Of a DNA stretch of 64,000 nt, positions 34,701-45,230 are shown one piece after another. Both the position numbers and the translations under genes were made by a program. Origin of the DNA: Fodinibius saliphilus (lineage in GTDB: Bacteria; Bacteroidota; Rhodothermia; Balneolales; Balneolaceae); assembly GCF_005869845.1 (NCBI RefSeq), contig NZ_VAWF01000001.1:1426001-1490000 (forward strand), written 5' to 3'. Positions within the stretch are counted from its first letter, which is position 1. The number at the start of each line of letters is the position of its first letter. The notes under the pieces are model-generated. The model did no database searches. It worked only from the letters and a program-made list of their open reading frames with translations, and was not told where the DNA came from.

Positions 34701-36887
34701 GGAAATGCCATCTCCCTTTCGGGCAACCTTAACGTAGACGGAGTGCTTGATATTGAGGATAATACCGAAATTGCTGTCGGGGGTAACTTTTCAGGTACAG
34801 GGTCATTCTCGGCCGGGCAAACAACTGACATACAAATAGACGGAGATATCTCACTGCCCAGTTTTTTAGCCCGTACTGCTGGTTCAGAGATTACGCTTGG
34901 CGGTAGTAGCCCACAGATTATTTCATCAGTTAATTTTCTTGCCCAAAATTTAAATATCCAAAATGATATCAATGTTAATTCAGGCAACGACCTCATCGAT
35001 ACATCCGTATTAACTATTGACAGCGGAAAAACACTGGAGCTCAATACAAGTGCCAATGACACGCTTGATGTTACAAAAGAGATTACCGGTGACGGAACTC
35101 TTATAATCAACGATAATGCCATTGTAATGAGCGGCAACTTTAATCTAAACGATATCGATGCCTCTCAGGGTACCGTGATCTTTGGGGTACGCCCCGGACA
35201 AGATCCGGGCAGTTCTTTTTTGTCTGAACAACAGATCTCAAACTTAGATCAGATGAAAAATGCCATAATTAATAACAGTCATGGCGTCAAAACATATGCT
35301 GATGTTGTGGTCGATGGTACACTAACACTTGAAAATGGGCCGCTTCTTATCAGCTCGGGGCAAAGTTTAATTGCGCCAACCCAGCTATACAACAACGGTA
35401 CCTTAAAATTACAGCGAAATATAAGCCCACAACAGGGCTGGCGGCTGATAAGCTCTCCTATCAACACCGATTTCAACGACCTTTTCTCGGGATCTGATAC
35501 TCTTACTGTTCAGGGTATCACCGGTTCTACATATCCCAACCGACAACCGAACCTATTATACTACAATGAAACTATTCCGGGTACTGACAACCAGCGTTGG
35601 CGGGCCCCTTCGTCAATGAGCAGTGCAATACAAGACCCTGATTCTACCGGGCGGGGCTTTTTCTTCTACGTTTTTGGGGATGTATCCGGCGACAGTGACT
35701 ATACAGACACACTCCCTATAACCTTAGAGGTTAGCGGACAGGAGTATAAGCATGCCAATAGCTCTTTTAATTTCAGTTCTGTAACCTATACTGCTGCTGC
35801 AGATACCGGGTGGAATTTAGTTGGTAACCCATGGGCTGCCACCCTTGATTGGGACGATTCGGGATGGACTAAAACCAATGTTGACAATACCGTTTATGTT
35901 TGGGATCCATCCACCAACAGCTATCTGACCTGGAACGGTATAGACGGCTCCCTTAACGATGGATTAATCAAACCCTTCCAAGCATTTTGGGTAAAAGCCA
36001 ACAGTAGTAGTCCGGTACTATCTATCGATAAATCTGTTAAAACTACAGGAGGAAGCTATCATGGAAAATCTGGCAAAAAGCCTGCTTCTATCGGTTTCCT
36101 TCTTGAGGCAGACAGTCTTTCTAATGAAATGCACTTAACGTTAACTCCTGATGGCAGTCAAGGGTATGATCCTCGCGATGCCTATCGCCTTTTGCCTTTT
36201 GATACCGATACCTATCTGGAGTTTTATACTACTCTTGATGATGGAACAGAACTGGCGATCAATAACCTGGCTCGTAGTTTTGGTAAACCGATTACTATAC
36301 CGCTGCATGTAGGAGGATTTAAAAATGGAAATGCCATTAACGGCGAGTACACAATTTCATGGCCCGACTTTGGGAAAGTCCCCGATGCATGGACCATTAC
36401 ACTTATAGATAGAGACAAAAGCCAAGAAATTAATTTGCGTCAAAACACTTTTTACAGTTTTGATCTGTCTCAATCAAAGAAGAAAAGTATATCTAAGAAC
36501 GCCATAGAGAACTTTCGTCTCACTAAAAAATCTCCTGCAAAAGGTAAAATGAAAGATGGTTCTGGCGATAGCCGATTTGCAATACGCATAGAACCCGGTG
36601 CAGATGGGGCCGGTATTCCCGACAAATATGCTTTAAGAACCAACTATCCCAATCCTTTTACAGAATTCACTAAGATCCGCTTTGATACTCCCGTGGAAGG
36701 GAAAGTGAAAATTATGGTATATGATATATTAGGACGAAGAGTAAAAACAATCCTTGATGAGCGTCGCAAAGCTGCTTTCCATGATGATGTTAAATGGGAC
36801 CCCACCCAATTAGCCAGCGGAGTATACATACTGGTAATGCGTGCTGGTGGAAAACAGTTCACCAAGAAATTAACGTATATCAAATAA
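31710..36887 (+). CDS. Giant T9SS-secreted multidomain adhesin 1
   Basis: With GTG 31710 as start the product is 1725 residues and opens with a signal peptide (V-R-K-R, then IVFIIISILFVGIATSKAQ). Next come an ISGPTIRETASG domain and several Ig-like beta-sandwich domains. One is a Big-1/invasin-type module at about 604-700 (ITADGSSTTTITVQIKDQFG, then NDNGDGTYSAVLTSS). An NW-module begins near Trp933 (TWTAGAGGPSGNRTDW). A conserved WRLISSP domain begins near 1244. A T9SS type A sorting domain ends the protein (about 1639-1725, TNYPNPF to KKLTYIK). It should be exported by Sec and T9SS and anchored or released at the surface; adhesion is inferred. It is tandem with a larger paralogue. Confidence 0.85.
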   Translation: MRKRGCIVFIIISILFVGIATSKAQTTDVIKASGGTDLSIDSVATQGFTSISGPTIRETASGQLAENGTIALTLPDGFVWNTALTSGDITITIEPTGAANTKLQVSFTSITASEATFTIDQQSSTNGKGQGPGRVEIQGLQLRPDTLEVPYEKQITNTGSTGPDRNYGNLSTAVGAITQVSVETASDGSGQAVPTQNILAGNSFTVYAIGRDVGDNFVENVALTNTSDWTLVGGNGNVPQTAITSSNDRKSATFSSQTTGTTKIKTAYSGATNVTSGLITVLPRPADAITINTQPSNTATAGTPFSTAPVIYLRDQFGNKVTTDNSTQVTASISSGTGTLSGTLSRTASSGEITFSGLSTNIANTIALQFENSSLTTATSNSIVIEPAAASDLKYIQQPTNTAENKTIAPPVVVQLLDTFGNEVPKSGVSVSIDNEPFWQNSTLTSTTDNSGTATFDDLNVANKTAPDTVQLSADFSASSPVNSKPFRIINKNALAEYSITNLSETDITTQQAGSSFGVRITALNGNGNPFTFSSDSTLTITADNVLEGWSSDVTILSGNSSVDTTLTFKSSGNTHLYADSSETIFGQSNSFNVTPADSIDTNTTTVSAGTTQITADGSSTTTITVQIKDQFGNNHLGGGDTVQLTTDTGTFNGGVQSITANDNGDGTYSAVLTSSTTAGVTANISATVNSRSITDQATVTFEAGEITSFAFQLPQNGGTPATQTAGISFDIDVNAIDANGNTIPDFNGSVSLNSNSTLVAGGSATFSNGQLQNHSITLTKADSNVTITAKAENLYNIEGTSASFIVQPNSPDASQSTLVATPNVLQNDNTFESTVSVILNDSYNNRIYQQQPVSLDLTQLEENNSSSSDGVAQASLANGSNIPFTSSKAVYKDTLTATTTIEIVEITASFGNSPSINISQTDTVDIVVPNTWTAGAGGPSGNRTDWTNPENWSQNQVPDSTDFVIIPNISDLPILDLNIDVGSFEIQSGVSLTLFGGNAISLSGNLNVDGVLDIEDNTEIAVGGNFSGTGSFSAGQTTDIQIDGDISLPSFLARTAGSEITLGGSSPQIISSVNFLAQNLNIQNDINVNSGNDLIDTSVLTIDSGKTLELNTSANDTLDVTKEITGDGTLIINDNAIVMSGNFNLNDIDASQGTVIFGVRPGQDPGSSFLSEQQISNLDQMKNAIINNSHGVKTYADVVVDGTLTLENGPLLISSGQSLIAPTQLYNNGTLKLQRNISPQQGWRLISSPINTDFNDLFSGSDTLTVQGITGSTYPNRQPNLLYYNETIPGTDNQRWRAPSSMSSAIQDPDSTGRGFFFYVFGDVSGDSDYTDTLPITLEVSGQEYKHANSSFNFSSVTYTAAADTGWNLVGNPWAATLDWDDSGWTKTNVDNTVYVWDPSTNSYLTWNGIDGSLNDGLIKPFQAFWVKANSSSPVLSIDKSVKTTGGSYHGKSGKKPASIGFLLEADSLSNEMHLTLTPDGSQGYDPRDAYRLLPFDTDTYLEFYTTLDDGTELAINNLARSFGKPITIPLHVGGFKNGNAINGEYTISWPDFGKVPDAWTITLIDRDKSQEINLRQNTFYSFDLSQSKKKSISKNAIENFRLTKKSPAKGKMKDGSGDSRFAIRIEPGADGAGIPDKYALRTNYPNPFTEFTKIRFDTPVEGKVKIMVYDILGRRVKTILDERRKAAFHDDVKWDPTQLASGVYILVMRAGGKQFTKKLTYIK

Positions 36888-37002
36888 GCCTCTCTTAAAA
36901 TATTAAAATAAACAAATGGTTATTAGCTGATTATAACCTCCCTGTAGGTCTCTCTTCTTTATATTAATCATCAAAATCACATCTAGGCCTACTAACTCGT
37001 TG

Positions 37003-40000
37003 ATGCAAATAAACAAACGTTTATACCAACGGTATTGGAAGTATTTATATAAAGGGGTACTACTTATATTCTTAATACTCTTGATAACTGATACCGTTTC
37101 TGCACAATTTAATAATGGGTATAGTTTTAGAAAACGTATCCAGATACATAGTGCTAACGTTTCTGGTACCCAACCCCTCTCTAACTTTCCCGTTTTAGTA
37201 AATATAACTAACAACGACTTTCGCTCTGCGACCAATGGTGGGTTTGTTGAAAATAGCAACGGCTATGATATCATCTTTACATCGGCTGATGGAAGCACAA
37301 AGCTAGACCATCAGTTAGAATCTTATAATGCCAACACAGGTGAAGTTTCAGCTTGGGTTCAAATCCCTTCCCTTGCAGCCCAAAACAATTCATATGTCTA
37401 TATCTACTATGGTAACTCTAATATAAATTCAGACCCTTCTGCATCGGGTACTTGGGATTCTAATTATCAGCTCGTACATCACCTTAATAATAATTTTCTG
37501 GACGCTACCGCTAATAATAATATTGGTACAAATAACGGAAGCAGTGATAGTGAAGGTAAAATTCTACGCTCTCGTGATTTTAATGGCTCCAATGACTTTA
37601 TCGAAACCCCTGATGATGTATCCTTGAATATCACCGGAGATATTACAATCTCCATGTGGGTGCTAGTAGATGACTATTCAAATACGCCCGACTTGCTAAC
37701 CAAAGGCTCCTATACAGAATCGTATTCAACCTGGATTAGAAATAATGGTGCCGTCCGTTTTAATATCGACGCGAGTAATACAATTACCACTAATAGCACT
37801 ATTAACTCCGGAGTTTGGAATTACCTCACCTTCACGAAAGGTGCATCGGGACGAAGTATCTATATAAACGGTGCCATAGATGTTACCGATAATTTTTCAA
37901 ATACCATCGGTACTACCTCCAATCCGCTTTATGCCTCAACTTCATCATACCCATTAGATGGACGAATCGATGAAATTAGGATTTCAAATACTGTACGCTC
38001 TTCTGATTGGATTGCAACCGAATATAACAACCAAAACGATCCCGCCAATTTTCTTTCTATCGTTAATGATCCCCCAGAACTGGCAAATATTGAAAATCTT
38101 GCAAAAGCCTATAATCTTGGCTCCCCACCTATCCCGATTACTTCTGCATTAACTGTGGATGATTATGATACTGCCAATATTCAAAGTGCCACTGTTCAAA
38201 TAACTACCAACTATTCTACAAATGACATACTGGCTTTTACTGATCAAAATGGTATATCCGGATCATGGGATTCAGGGACCGGCACACTTACATTAACGGG
38301 CAGTGCCGCCCCAGCTGCTTATGAAACAGCATTACGTTCTGTAACTTTTGAGAACACCAGTAGTTCTCCCAGTCAATCACCCCGAACCATCGAATTCAAA
38401 GTCAATGACGGTACTGATGAAAGTAATACCGAGGACAGACAAATTTATATTCCATCCGTCAACGATCTCTCTGCCGATATTAATAATGTTGTATTTCATT
38501 TTTCTGCATTAGATATAGATGGAGATTTAGATACAAACGACCAGCCAGCAGATAACACCCGTATAAACCCTTGGAACGATCGTTCTACCAGTGCTGCAGG
38601 TAGTACAAACTTTTCTTTCAATAATAGCACAACGGCTGAACAGTCGCTGTTCTTTGCTAACAGTGCAGCAATGGGGGAACGGGGAGGAATGTTATACGAT
38701 GGTACTGACGACTCCTATTCTCGCAGTTCTGAAAATACAATCAACAAAGGCAACTTTGATCAAAAGTCATTTGCCGTTGTTTTTAGAACTGGAAATAACA
38801 TATCAACTGATCAAGTTATTTATGAACAGGGTGGAACAAGCCGGGGATATCTAATCGGAATATTTAACAGTCACTTATATGCCTATGCCTGGAACCACAA
38901 CGGCTGGGCGGCAGGTGACCAGGATAAATCCATAGATTTAGGAGCAGTACAACCATATACAAATTATATTGTCATCGCCAGTCATGATGCCACAGCGGGC
39001 TCTCTTTCTGATCGTAGCTGGTCGGCCAACGTTAACGGTGGGCCCATACAGGTCTTAAATTACACTGACGGTCAGAAATCACATTCAGGCGCTCCAGAAA
39101 TAGGCGCCTCAAACGGAGCCTTAGACCCGGTAAATTTTCAAAATATAACAGGTGCATACTTCGAAGGATACATTGCAGAATTGGTCTCGTGGAATCAATC
39201 GCTTTCCAACGCTCTTTTCTCTGAGGTCTTTAATTTACTCGACCAACGATGGAGTAATGAATCACCACAACTTTCAAATATCGAAAGTAGCAGTATTAAT
39301 TACACTGAGGAAGATCCGGCCACTTCCCTTACCTCAACTATTACAGCATCAGATAGTGATAATACTGTTCTGGACAGTGCTCGAGTCAACATTAGCAATA
39401 ACTTTGTTGCATCTGAAGATCAGCTCAACTTCACGAATGCCAACAGTATTAGCGGTACCTATAATAGTTCTTCCGGGGAACTCCTCTTAAGCGGCACAAG
39501 CTCAGTTAGCAACTACCAGGCAGCTCTGCAAGCTATCACGTATGAAAATACCAATAATGTCAATCCCTCGACAAACACACGGACACTAAGTTTCACAATA
39601 TATGACTGGGATGACCCGAGTAATACATTGACAAGAAATATCACTATTACCCCAAACAATAGCCTCCCTTCATTAAGTAATATTGAAACAACAACCCTCG
39701 CCTATACCGAAGGTGATGGCAAAACTGCTATCACTTCATCCATAACTATTAGCGATACCGATAACAGCATAATGCAAAATGCTACAGTTCAGATTACAGG
39801 GAACTATTCACAGGGAGAAGACCAGTTAGATTTTATGAATGCTAACGGGATCAGCAGTAGCTGGAATAGTTCAACAGGCACTTTAACCCTTTCAGGCAGT
39901 GCTTCGAAGGCAGATTATCAATCTGCTTTACGAAATGTAACCTATAACAACCTGAGTCCGATTCCATCCACCACTGATCGTACCATAACATTTACCGTCA

Positions 40001-43000
40001 ATGATGGTCTGGATCCAAGTAACAGTCAAAATCGCACCGTATCGATAACCCCTACCAACGACATCCCTGTACTCAACAACTTAGAATCAACGCTGCTTCA
40101 GGTTAACGCAAGTGATCCGCCTACAAAAATCACCTCAACGATTACTGCTGATGATGCTGATGACCAAAATATTGAAAGTGCTACCATTCAAATATCCGAC
40201 AACTACATCAATGGAGAAGATCACCTCGATTTCACTGACATTCTGGGTATTAGCGGTAGTTGGAACTCTAGTACAGGGACGCTTACTCTCACCGGCACTG
40301 CCAGCAAAAGTAATTACACTACAGCACTTCGCTCAATTACCTACGACAACACTTCTTCTACTCCCTCTCCGGCTACACGTACCGTTAACATTACCATTAA
40401 TGATGGTGACGCAAACAGCAGTTTTGCAAGTCGAAACATTGCACTCAGCGCTGTCCGTTCTATTTCGGGCCTGCAACTTTGGCTCAAAGGCGACACCGGA
40501 CTAATATTAAATGGAAGCGATGTTAGCACTTGGGAAGATCAGAGCGGTAATAATCGACACTTTTCATCTTCTTCCGCATCTAACAAACCTCAATTGGCAA
40601 CAAATATTTCAAGCCTAAACAACCAATCAGCTGTTGAATTTGATGGTGGAGGCGACTTCCTCGAAGATCCGGACGGTGAAAACTATATCAATGGCTTAAC
40701 CCAATTTACTCTTTTCTTTGTCATTCAATCCAATCAATTAAATGTGAACCGGGGGTTTTGGGATACCGAAAACCCAGATAGTCAAGACGAAGTTTTTACT
40801 ATTCGGTATGATGCCTCAGGAGCTAATGCCGGAGCTAATAATCTTATTAAAGCAGGTATTCTAAATGACACCCCCGATAATCAGCTTGAAAGTTTTTCTG
40901 ACATCCAAACAACCCAGGGACAAATACTCTCTTATGATTGGAAAAGTAATGAAGAATATAACCTGGTGGTTGATGGTGTACTCAATAATCCAAGTGCGAT
41001 AAGTTCTCCTCCATCAGGCACCATATCGAATGCTTCAAAAGCACTAATCGGTAAAGGAGCAAAAGACGGCTCATCTGTTAGTTGGGATGGATATATAGCA
41101 GAAGCTATTTTATACGATCGGTTTTTAAATGATAGTGAGCGTAAATCAATAGAAGATTATCTCTCTGAGAAATATGGTATTTCTATCCGCTTAATTGGCA
41201 AGGCAACCGGTGGTGAAAACATCTCTGCCGACACCTATAATTCGGGGAGCTACACCTCCCTTTCGGGACCACGACTACGAGAAGATTTTCGCGGTGAACT
41301 TACTCAAGGTAACACTATAGTATTTGAAGCACCCAATGGATTTGAATGGGATACAGGCGGATCTAATCCCGGTGTAAGCATCCAACCTGCCTATGGAAAT
41401 AACACAAACCTGTCAATCTCTTATACCAGCCGAACAGCACAGAAAATCACCTTTACTATTGATGCAGAATCTAACTCATCAAGTAAACCAGGTGAAGTAC
41501 TATTCAGTGGATTACGCATCCGTCCTACCACAGGTACCTTACCCAACTCCGGAACTATTACCAACGGTGGCACTACAGGTCCCGGTGGTACTACCAATTA
41601 TGGGAATATTGTTATGATTCCCGGTACCCCGGCAACCCTCAACTATATACAGCTGCCAAGTAATAGCCCCGTTAACCAAGCCATATCACCATCCATAGCA
41701 GCAACGATTAATGATCAGTTTGGCAACACCATTGAACAAAGTGGTTCCAATATTTCCGTTACTTTGAGTTCCGGAACAGGCAATCTTACGGGTACTACTA
41801 CGCAACAAACTAATGTAAATGGTATCGCCTATTTTAATGACCTCGTAATAGATCAAACAGGTTCAAAAAAATTAACAATAAGCTCATCGGGGCTGCCTGA
41901 TAATCAAAGTGGTCCATTCGATATTAACTTGCCAGGAGCTCTGGCCAACTTTGACATTGAAAAAGTTGGAGGCGGCATAATTCCTCCACAAACAGCAGGC
42001 ATCTCATTTGATATTAAGATCTCGGCTATTGATGGTACAGGATCTATTGACACCGATTTCAATGGTAGCGTAGATATTTCTTCTTCTGCCCTATTAAGTG
42101 ATGGCGGAGGCACAACCCCAACATTTACTAATGGCGTGCTATCCTCACACAGTATCACAATCTCCAATACCGGTGATTTTACCATCACAGCCTCCAATTC
42201 CAATGGCAGTGAAGATGGCAATAGTAACACTTTTACCGTAAATCCCGGTTCGGCTAACAAAGCAACATCCACAGTTTCAGCTAGTCCGGCCTATATCACA
42301 AATAATGGTTCTTCAACTGCTACCATAACAGCGAAACTGAAAGATAGTGAAGGTAATAATCTGCAATCGGGAGGAGCCAATGTCACCCTTACTACCAATG
42401 CCGGCTCACTCAGCAGTACTACCGATAACGGGGATGGAACTTATACTGCTACCCTCACCTCTTCTACTGCAAATGAGACCGCTACTATTACGGCTACCCT
42501 CAACAGTGAAACCATTACAGATAATGCTGAAGTAACATTTACACAATTCGACGCCATCTGGGAAGGAACATTGGGGGGAGATCCTTCTGCTGAACAATGG
42601 AGTAACGGCGCAAACTGGAATACCGGAACCGTTCCACAATCGGGAGATGCTGTATTAGTGCCTGAAGATCCTGCTACCGGAAACCTTTATCCAATTGTAC
42701 AAAATGCGGATCAAACCGTTGACATTTTGATTGTCGAAAATGGTGCTGATGTATCTGTAGCGGGTGGACAAACCCTGACAATAAAAAATGACCTAAGTGG
42801 TGGAGGCGAAATAAATGGCAGTAATAGTGCTAACCTCGAAGTGGGCGGCAATCTAACAATTCATCATGTTCAAATGGGTAACGTTCTACTCAATGGTAGC
42901 TCATTACAACAAATAGAAAATACGAGTCAATTTACGAATCTTGAGATTGATAATACCAACAATATAGAGGTTAACCAAAATACATTTGTTGATGGTACCC

Positions 43001-44595
43001 TCACCTTAACAGCCGGAAACCTAATTATCCCTTCCGGATATAATTTAATTGCCAACAATCAATCTGTGACCGCAGGGGCACTCACTTTTAAGCGAGCTCT
43101 GACGGGAGTTGAAGGCTGGCGCATGATATCCTCTCCCGTAGCCTCAACATATGGGGACCTTCTTGACGGCACTATTACACAAGGCTATTCCGGCGCCCAT
43201 TACGATGCTGACGTAGCGCCCCATGATACACTCCAGCCCAATGTACTTTGGTACGATGAAACCCACCAAGGTACCGATAATCAGCGATGGCGAGCACCAT
43301 CCAGCGACTCGCAGGCTCTTTCAGAAGCAAAAGGACTGTTCGTTTATGTTTTTGGGGATGATCAAAATGATGCTCGATACAATGAAGAGCTGCCCGATAC
43401 TTTGGAGGTCTCCGGTACTGAATTCAACGGTAATGGAAATGAAATTGATTTCGGAATCACCTATACCGCCACGGCCGATACCGGTTGGAATTTAGTTGGC
43501 AACCCATATGGCGCTACCCTTAACTGGGATAACAAAAGCACTTGGACTAAAACAAATGTAAATCAAACTATATATGTTTGGGATCCGAATGCTAATGGAG
43601 GAAATGGTAATTTCCTAACATGGAATGGACAAGTTGGGTCATTGGGTAGTGGACTTATTGCACCTTTTCAGGGCTTCTGGGTTAAGGCTAATGGTAGCAC
43701 CCCATCCTTAAAAGTATCAGAGCAAAACAAAACAACCGATGGTATATTCAGGCGTAAAGAACAACCCACCCTTCCTCGTATAACGTTCAAACTGGAAGCC
43801 GAAGAACAGCGAGGTCTCCAACAAAAAGCTTATATAATGTTCGGAGATAATGCCAAGCGCGGACTGGATAGAAAAGACGGATACCGAATGTTCCCCTTCG
43901 GAGAAAACTTTTTAGAATTATACTTTAAGAAAAGTAACGGGGCTCAACTTAACATTGAAAATCTCCCTCCCAAGTTTAAACACCGGTATGAACTTGCCTT
44001 AGAAGTGGGAGGCATAACAAAGGGGCAAGGTATGGATGGTGAGCTTACCCTAACCTGGCCCGTAATGGAAAATCTGCCCTCAAAATGGATAATAAAATTG
44101 CAAGACAACCTCACCGGCGATGAGGTTGACTTACGAAAGCAGTCTTTCTACTCTTTCACGCATGAAAGTTCAAAACAGAAAGTACAAACAGCAAAAAAGG
44201 TTAATACCACTCCCGATAAACCCATTGTACTTTTTGACCCCGCTTCGCGCTCCCATACAAAAAAGCATAAATCTAATACCCGTTTCTCGTTGGTCATTAC
44301 TACAGAAGAAATTGAGGCAAAAATTCCTCAGCGGTTTAAACTAAAACAAAATTATCCCAATCCCTTTAATCCCCAAACTAAAATCGAGTTTGGACTTCCT
44401 GAAAAAAGTAGTGCAACGATCGAAATCTACGACATCTTGGGACGACGAATTGCTACACTGGCAAAAGACAAAACCTATCCTGCAGGCTTCCACAAAATTA
44501 GCTGGACACCTAAGAACCTGGCAAGTGGCATCTATCTGTATAGGATTCGTACTCAAGAACGAGCCATCACAAAAAAAATGACTTATATAAAATAA
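37003..44595 (+). CDS. Giant T9SS-secreted LamG/cadherin-like adhesin 2
   Basis: From ATG 37003 the product is 2530 residues; a TTG just before is less likely. Order: membrane-type signal (LLIFLILLITDTVSAQ); DUF2341 (about 34-120, GYSFRKRIQI); LamG (about 150-325); one cadherin-like repeat (357-484); a second LamG-like domain (about 495-750); three tandem cadherin-like repeats of about 132 residues (755-1150, LSNIE...GISGSWNSSTGTLTLTG); a third LamG-like domain (about 1153-1390). From about 1398 the protein follows the same plan as giant adhesin 1: ISGPxxRE-like domain, Big-1, NW-module and WRMISSP domain. A T9SS sorting domain closes it (2444-2530). Glycan or protein adhesion is inferred. 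Confidence 0.85.
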   Translation: MQINKRLYQRYWKYLYKGVLLIFLILLITDTVSAQFNNGYSFRKRIQIHSANVSGTQPLSNFPVLVNITNNDFRSATNGGFVENSNGYDIIFTSADGSTKLDHQLESYNANTGEVSAWVQIPSLAAQNNSYVYIYYGNSNINSDPSASGTWDSNYQLVHHLNNNFLDATANNNIGTNNGSSDSEGKILRSRDFNGSNDFIETPDDVSLNITGDITISMWVLVDDYSNTPDLLTKGSYTESYSTWIRNNGAVRFNIDASNTITTNSTINSGVWNYLTFTKGASGRSIYINGAIDVTDNFSNTIGTTSNPLYASTSSYPLDGRIDEIRISNTVRSSDWIATEYNNQNDPANFLSIVNDPPELANIENLAKAYNLGSPPIPITSALTVDDYDTANIQSATVQITTNYSTNDILAFTDQNGISGSWDSGTGTLTLTGSAAPAAYETALRSVTFENTSSSPSQSPRTIEFKVNDGTDESNTEDRQIYIPSVNDLSADINNVVFHFSALDIDGDLDTNDQPADNTRINPWNDRSTSAAGSTNFSFNNSTTAEQSLFFANSAAMGERGGMLYDGTDDSYSRSSENTINKGNFDQKSFAVVFRTGNNISTDQVIYEQGGTSRGYLIGIFNSHLYAYAWNHNGWAAGDQDKSIDLGAVQPYTNYIVIASHDATAGSLSDRSWSANVNGGPIQVLNYTDGQKSHSGAPEIGASNGALDPVNFQNITGAYFEGYIAELVSWNQSLSNALFSEVFNLLDQRWSNESPQLSNIESSSINYTEEDPATSLTSTITASDSDNTVLDSARVNISNNFVASEDQLNFTNANSISGTYNSSSGELLLSGTSSVSNYQAALQAITYENTNNVNPSTNTRTLSFTIYDWDDPSNTLTRNITITPNNSLPSLSNIETTTLAYTEGDGKTAITSSITISDTDNSIMQNATVQITGNYSQGEDQLDFMNANGISSSWNSSTGTLTLSGSASKADYQSALRNVTYNNLSPIPSTTDRTITFTVNDGLDPSNSQNRTVSITPTNDIPVLNNLESTLLQVNASDPPTKITSTITADDADDQNIESATIQISDNYINGEDHLDFTDILGISGSWNSSTGTLTLTGTASKSNYTTALRSITYDNTSSTPSPATRTVNITINDGDANSSFASRNIALSAVRSISGLQLWLKGDTGLILNGSDVSTWEDQSGNNRHFSSSSASNKPQLATNISSLNNQSAVEFDGGGDFLEDPDGENYINGLTQFTLFFVIQSNQLNVNRGFWDTENPDSQDEVFTIRYDASGANAGANNLIKAGILNDTPDNQLESFSDIQTTQGQILSYDWKSNEEYNLVVDGVLNNPSAISSPPSGTISNASKALIGKGAKDGSSVSWDGYIAEAILYDRFLNDSERKSIEDYLSEKYGISIRLIGKATGGENISADTYNSGSYTSLSGPRLREDFRGELTQGNTIVFEAPNGFEWDTGGSNPGVSIQPAYGNNTNLSISYTSRTAQKITFTIDAESNSSSKPGEVLFSGLRIRPTTGTLPNSGTITNGGTTGPGGTTNYGNIVMIPGTPATLNYIQLPSNSPVNQAISPSIAATINDQFGNTIEQSGSNISVTLSSGTGNLTGTTTQQTNVNGIAYFNDLVIDQTGSKKLTISSSGLPDNQSGPFDINLPGALANFDIEKVGGGIIPPQTAGISFDIKISAIDGTGSIDTDFNGSVDISSSALLSDGGGTTPTFTNGVLSSHSITISNTGDFTITASNSNGSEDGNSNTFTVNPGSANKATSTVSASPAYITNNGSSTATITAKLKDSEGNNLQSGGANVTLTTNAGSLSSTTDNGDGTYTATLTSSTANETATITATLNSETITDNAEVTFTQFDAIWEGTLGGDPSAEQWSNGANWNTGTVPQSGDAVLVPEDPATGNLYPIVQNADQTVDILIVENGADVSVAGGQTLTIKNDLSGGGEINGSNSANLEVGGNLTIHHVQMGNVLLNGSSLQQIENTSQFTNLEIDNTNNIEVNQNTFVDGTLTLTAGNLIIPSGYNLIANNQSVTAGALTFKRALTGVEGWRMISSPVASTYGDLLDGTITQGYSGAHYDADVAPHDTLQPNVLWYDETHQGTDNQRWRAPSSDSQALSEAKGLFVYVFGDDQNDARYNEELPDTLEVSGTEFNGNGNEIDFGITYTATADTGWNLVGNPYGATLNWDNKSTWTKTNVNQTIYVWDPNANGGNGNFLTWNGQVGSLGSGLIAPFQGFWVKANGSTPSLKVSEQNKTTDGIFRRKEQPTLPRITFKLEAEEQRGLQQKAYIMFGDNAKRGLDRKDGYRMFPFGENFLELYFKKSNGAQLNIENLPPKFKHRYELALEVGGITKGQGMDGELTLTWPVMENLPSKWIIKLQDNLTGDEVDLRKQSFYSFTHESSKQKVQTAKKVNTTPDKPIVLFDPASRSHTKKHKSNTRFSLVITTEEIEAKIPQRFKLKQNYPNPFNPQTKIEFGLPEKSSATIEIYDILGRRIATLAKDKTYPAGFHKISWTPKNLASGIYLYRIRTQERAITKKMTYIK

Positions 44596-44792
44596 CTATA
44601 ATCTTTGTTACTGCTTTTTAATGAAGATTCTGATTCAGCTATGTTATATATGGATAAATAGTTCGATTTAAAGAAGTATGGGAAAGTGCATCTTTAAAAC
44701 GGCTTGGAAATAAAATCCAAAAACTTGTAACATCTCGCTCGCATAAAGCTCTTGTTATAAAGGGACGGTATTATAATCATCTGCAGATAGAT

Positions 44793-45212
44793 ATGAATGA
44801 CTACTCTGATATAATATTTTTGATGGGAGCAATGATTGTTTTTTCATTGCTTACACTCCAAACTTCTCGCTTATTTCAAATGAACAACCAAGTAAAAATA
44901 AATGGAGAAGTGGAATATAATGCTATTGCTATAGCCCAAGATCAAGTAGATCAAATCCGTTGGCTACCAAATAAGCCTGCCTTTAATACATACGTTGACA
45001 ATTTCCCTAAAACTATTTCTGTACCCGTCCAAAGTGATACCCTTGATTATAACATCAGCATTAATGTATCTGAGAAGATTTTACCGAATGCAGATGTTGA
45101 GAGCCATAAAATAACTGTTAGCGTCACTAATAAATTCATGAAGAACCGCCCCAATGCAGCCCCCGGCTCTCGCGCTGTTAAGCTGGAGTTTCTTAAAAGC
45201 TTTGATACCTAA
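44793..45212 (+). CDS. Minor-pilin-like membrane protein (PilV-like), module 1 gene a
   Basis: The 139-residue protein has one N-terminal hydrophobic segment (about 8-28, IIFLMGAMIVFSLLTLQTSR) followed by NGEVEYNAIAIAQDQVDQIR and a small beta-rich domain. It lacks a prepilin peptidase site before the hydrophobic stretch. The same plan is found at 47703 (GAMIIFSMILLSAN, then EGELEQEVIALAQDIIEE), so the two are paralogues. The resemblance to PilV/pseudopilins is in layout only. It starts a three-gene set with 18-base spacings. Confidence 0.6.
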   Translation: MNDYSDIIFLMGAMIVFSLLTLQTSRLFQMNNQVKINGEVEYNAIAIAQDQVDQIRWLPNKPAFNTYVDNFPKTISVPVQSDTLDYNISINVSEKILPNADVESHKITVSVTNKFMKNRPNAAPGSRAVKLEFLKSFDT

Positions 45213-45230
45213 TTAAATAATTAGCAAACT

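Noticed and set aside
44640-44792. Open frame continuing upstream of the first PilV-like gene
   Set aside because: It has no usable start codon and would put basic residues before a hydrophobic segment that already begins well at ATG 44793.
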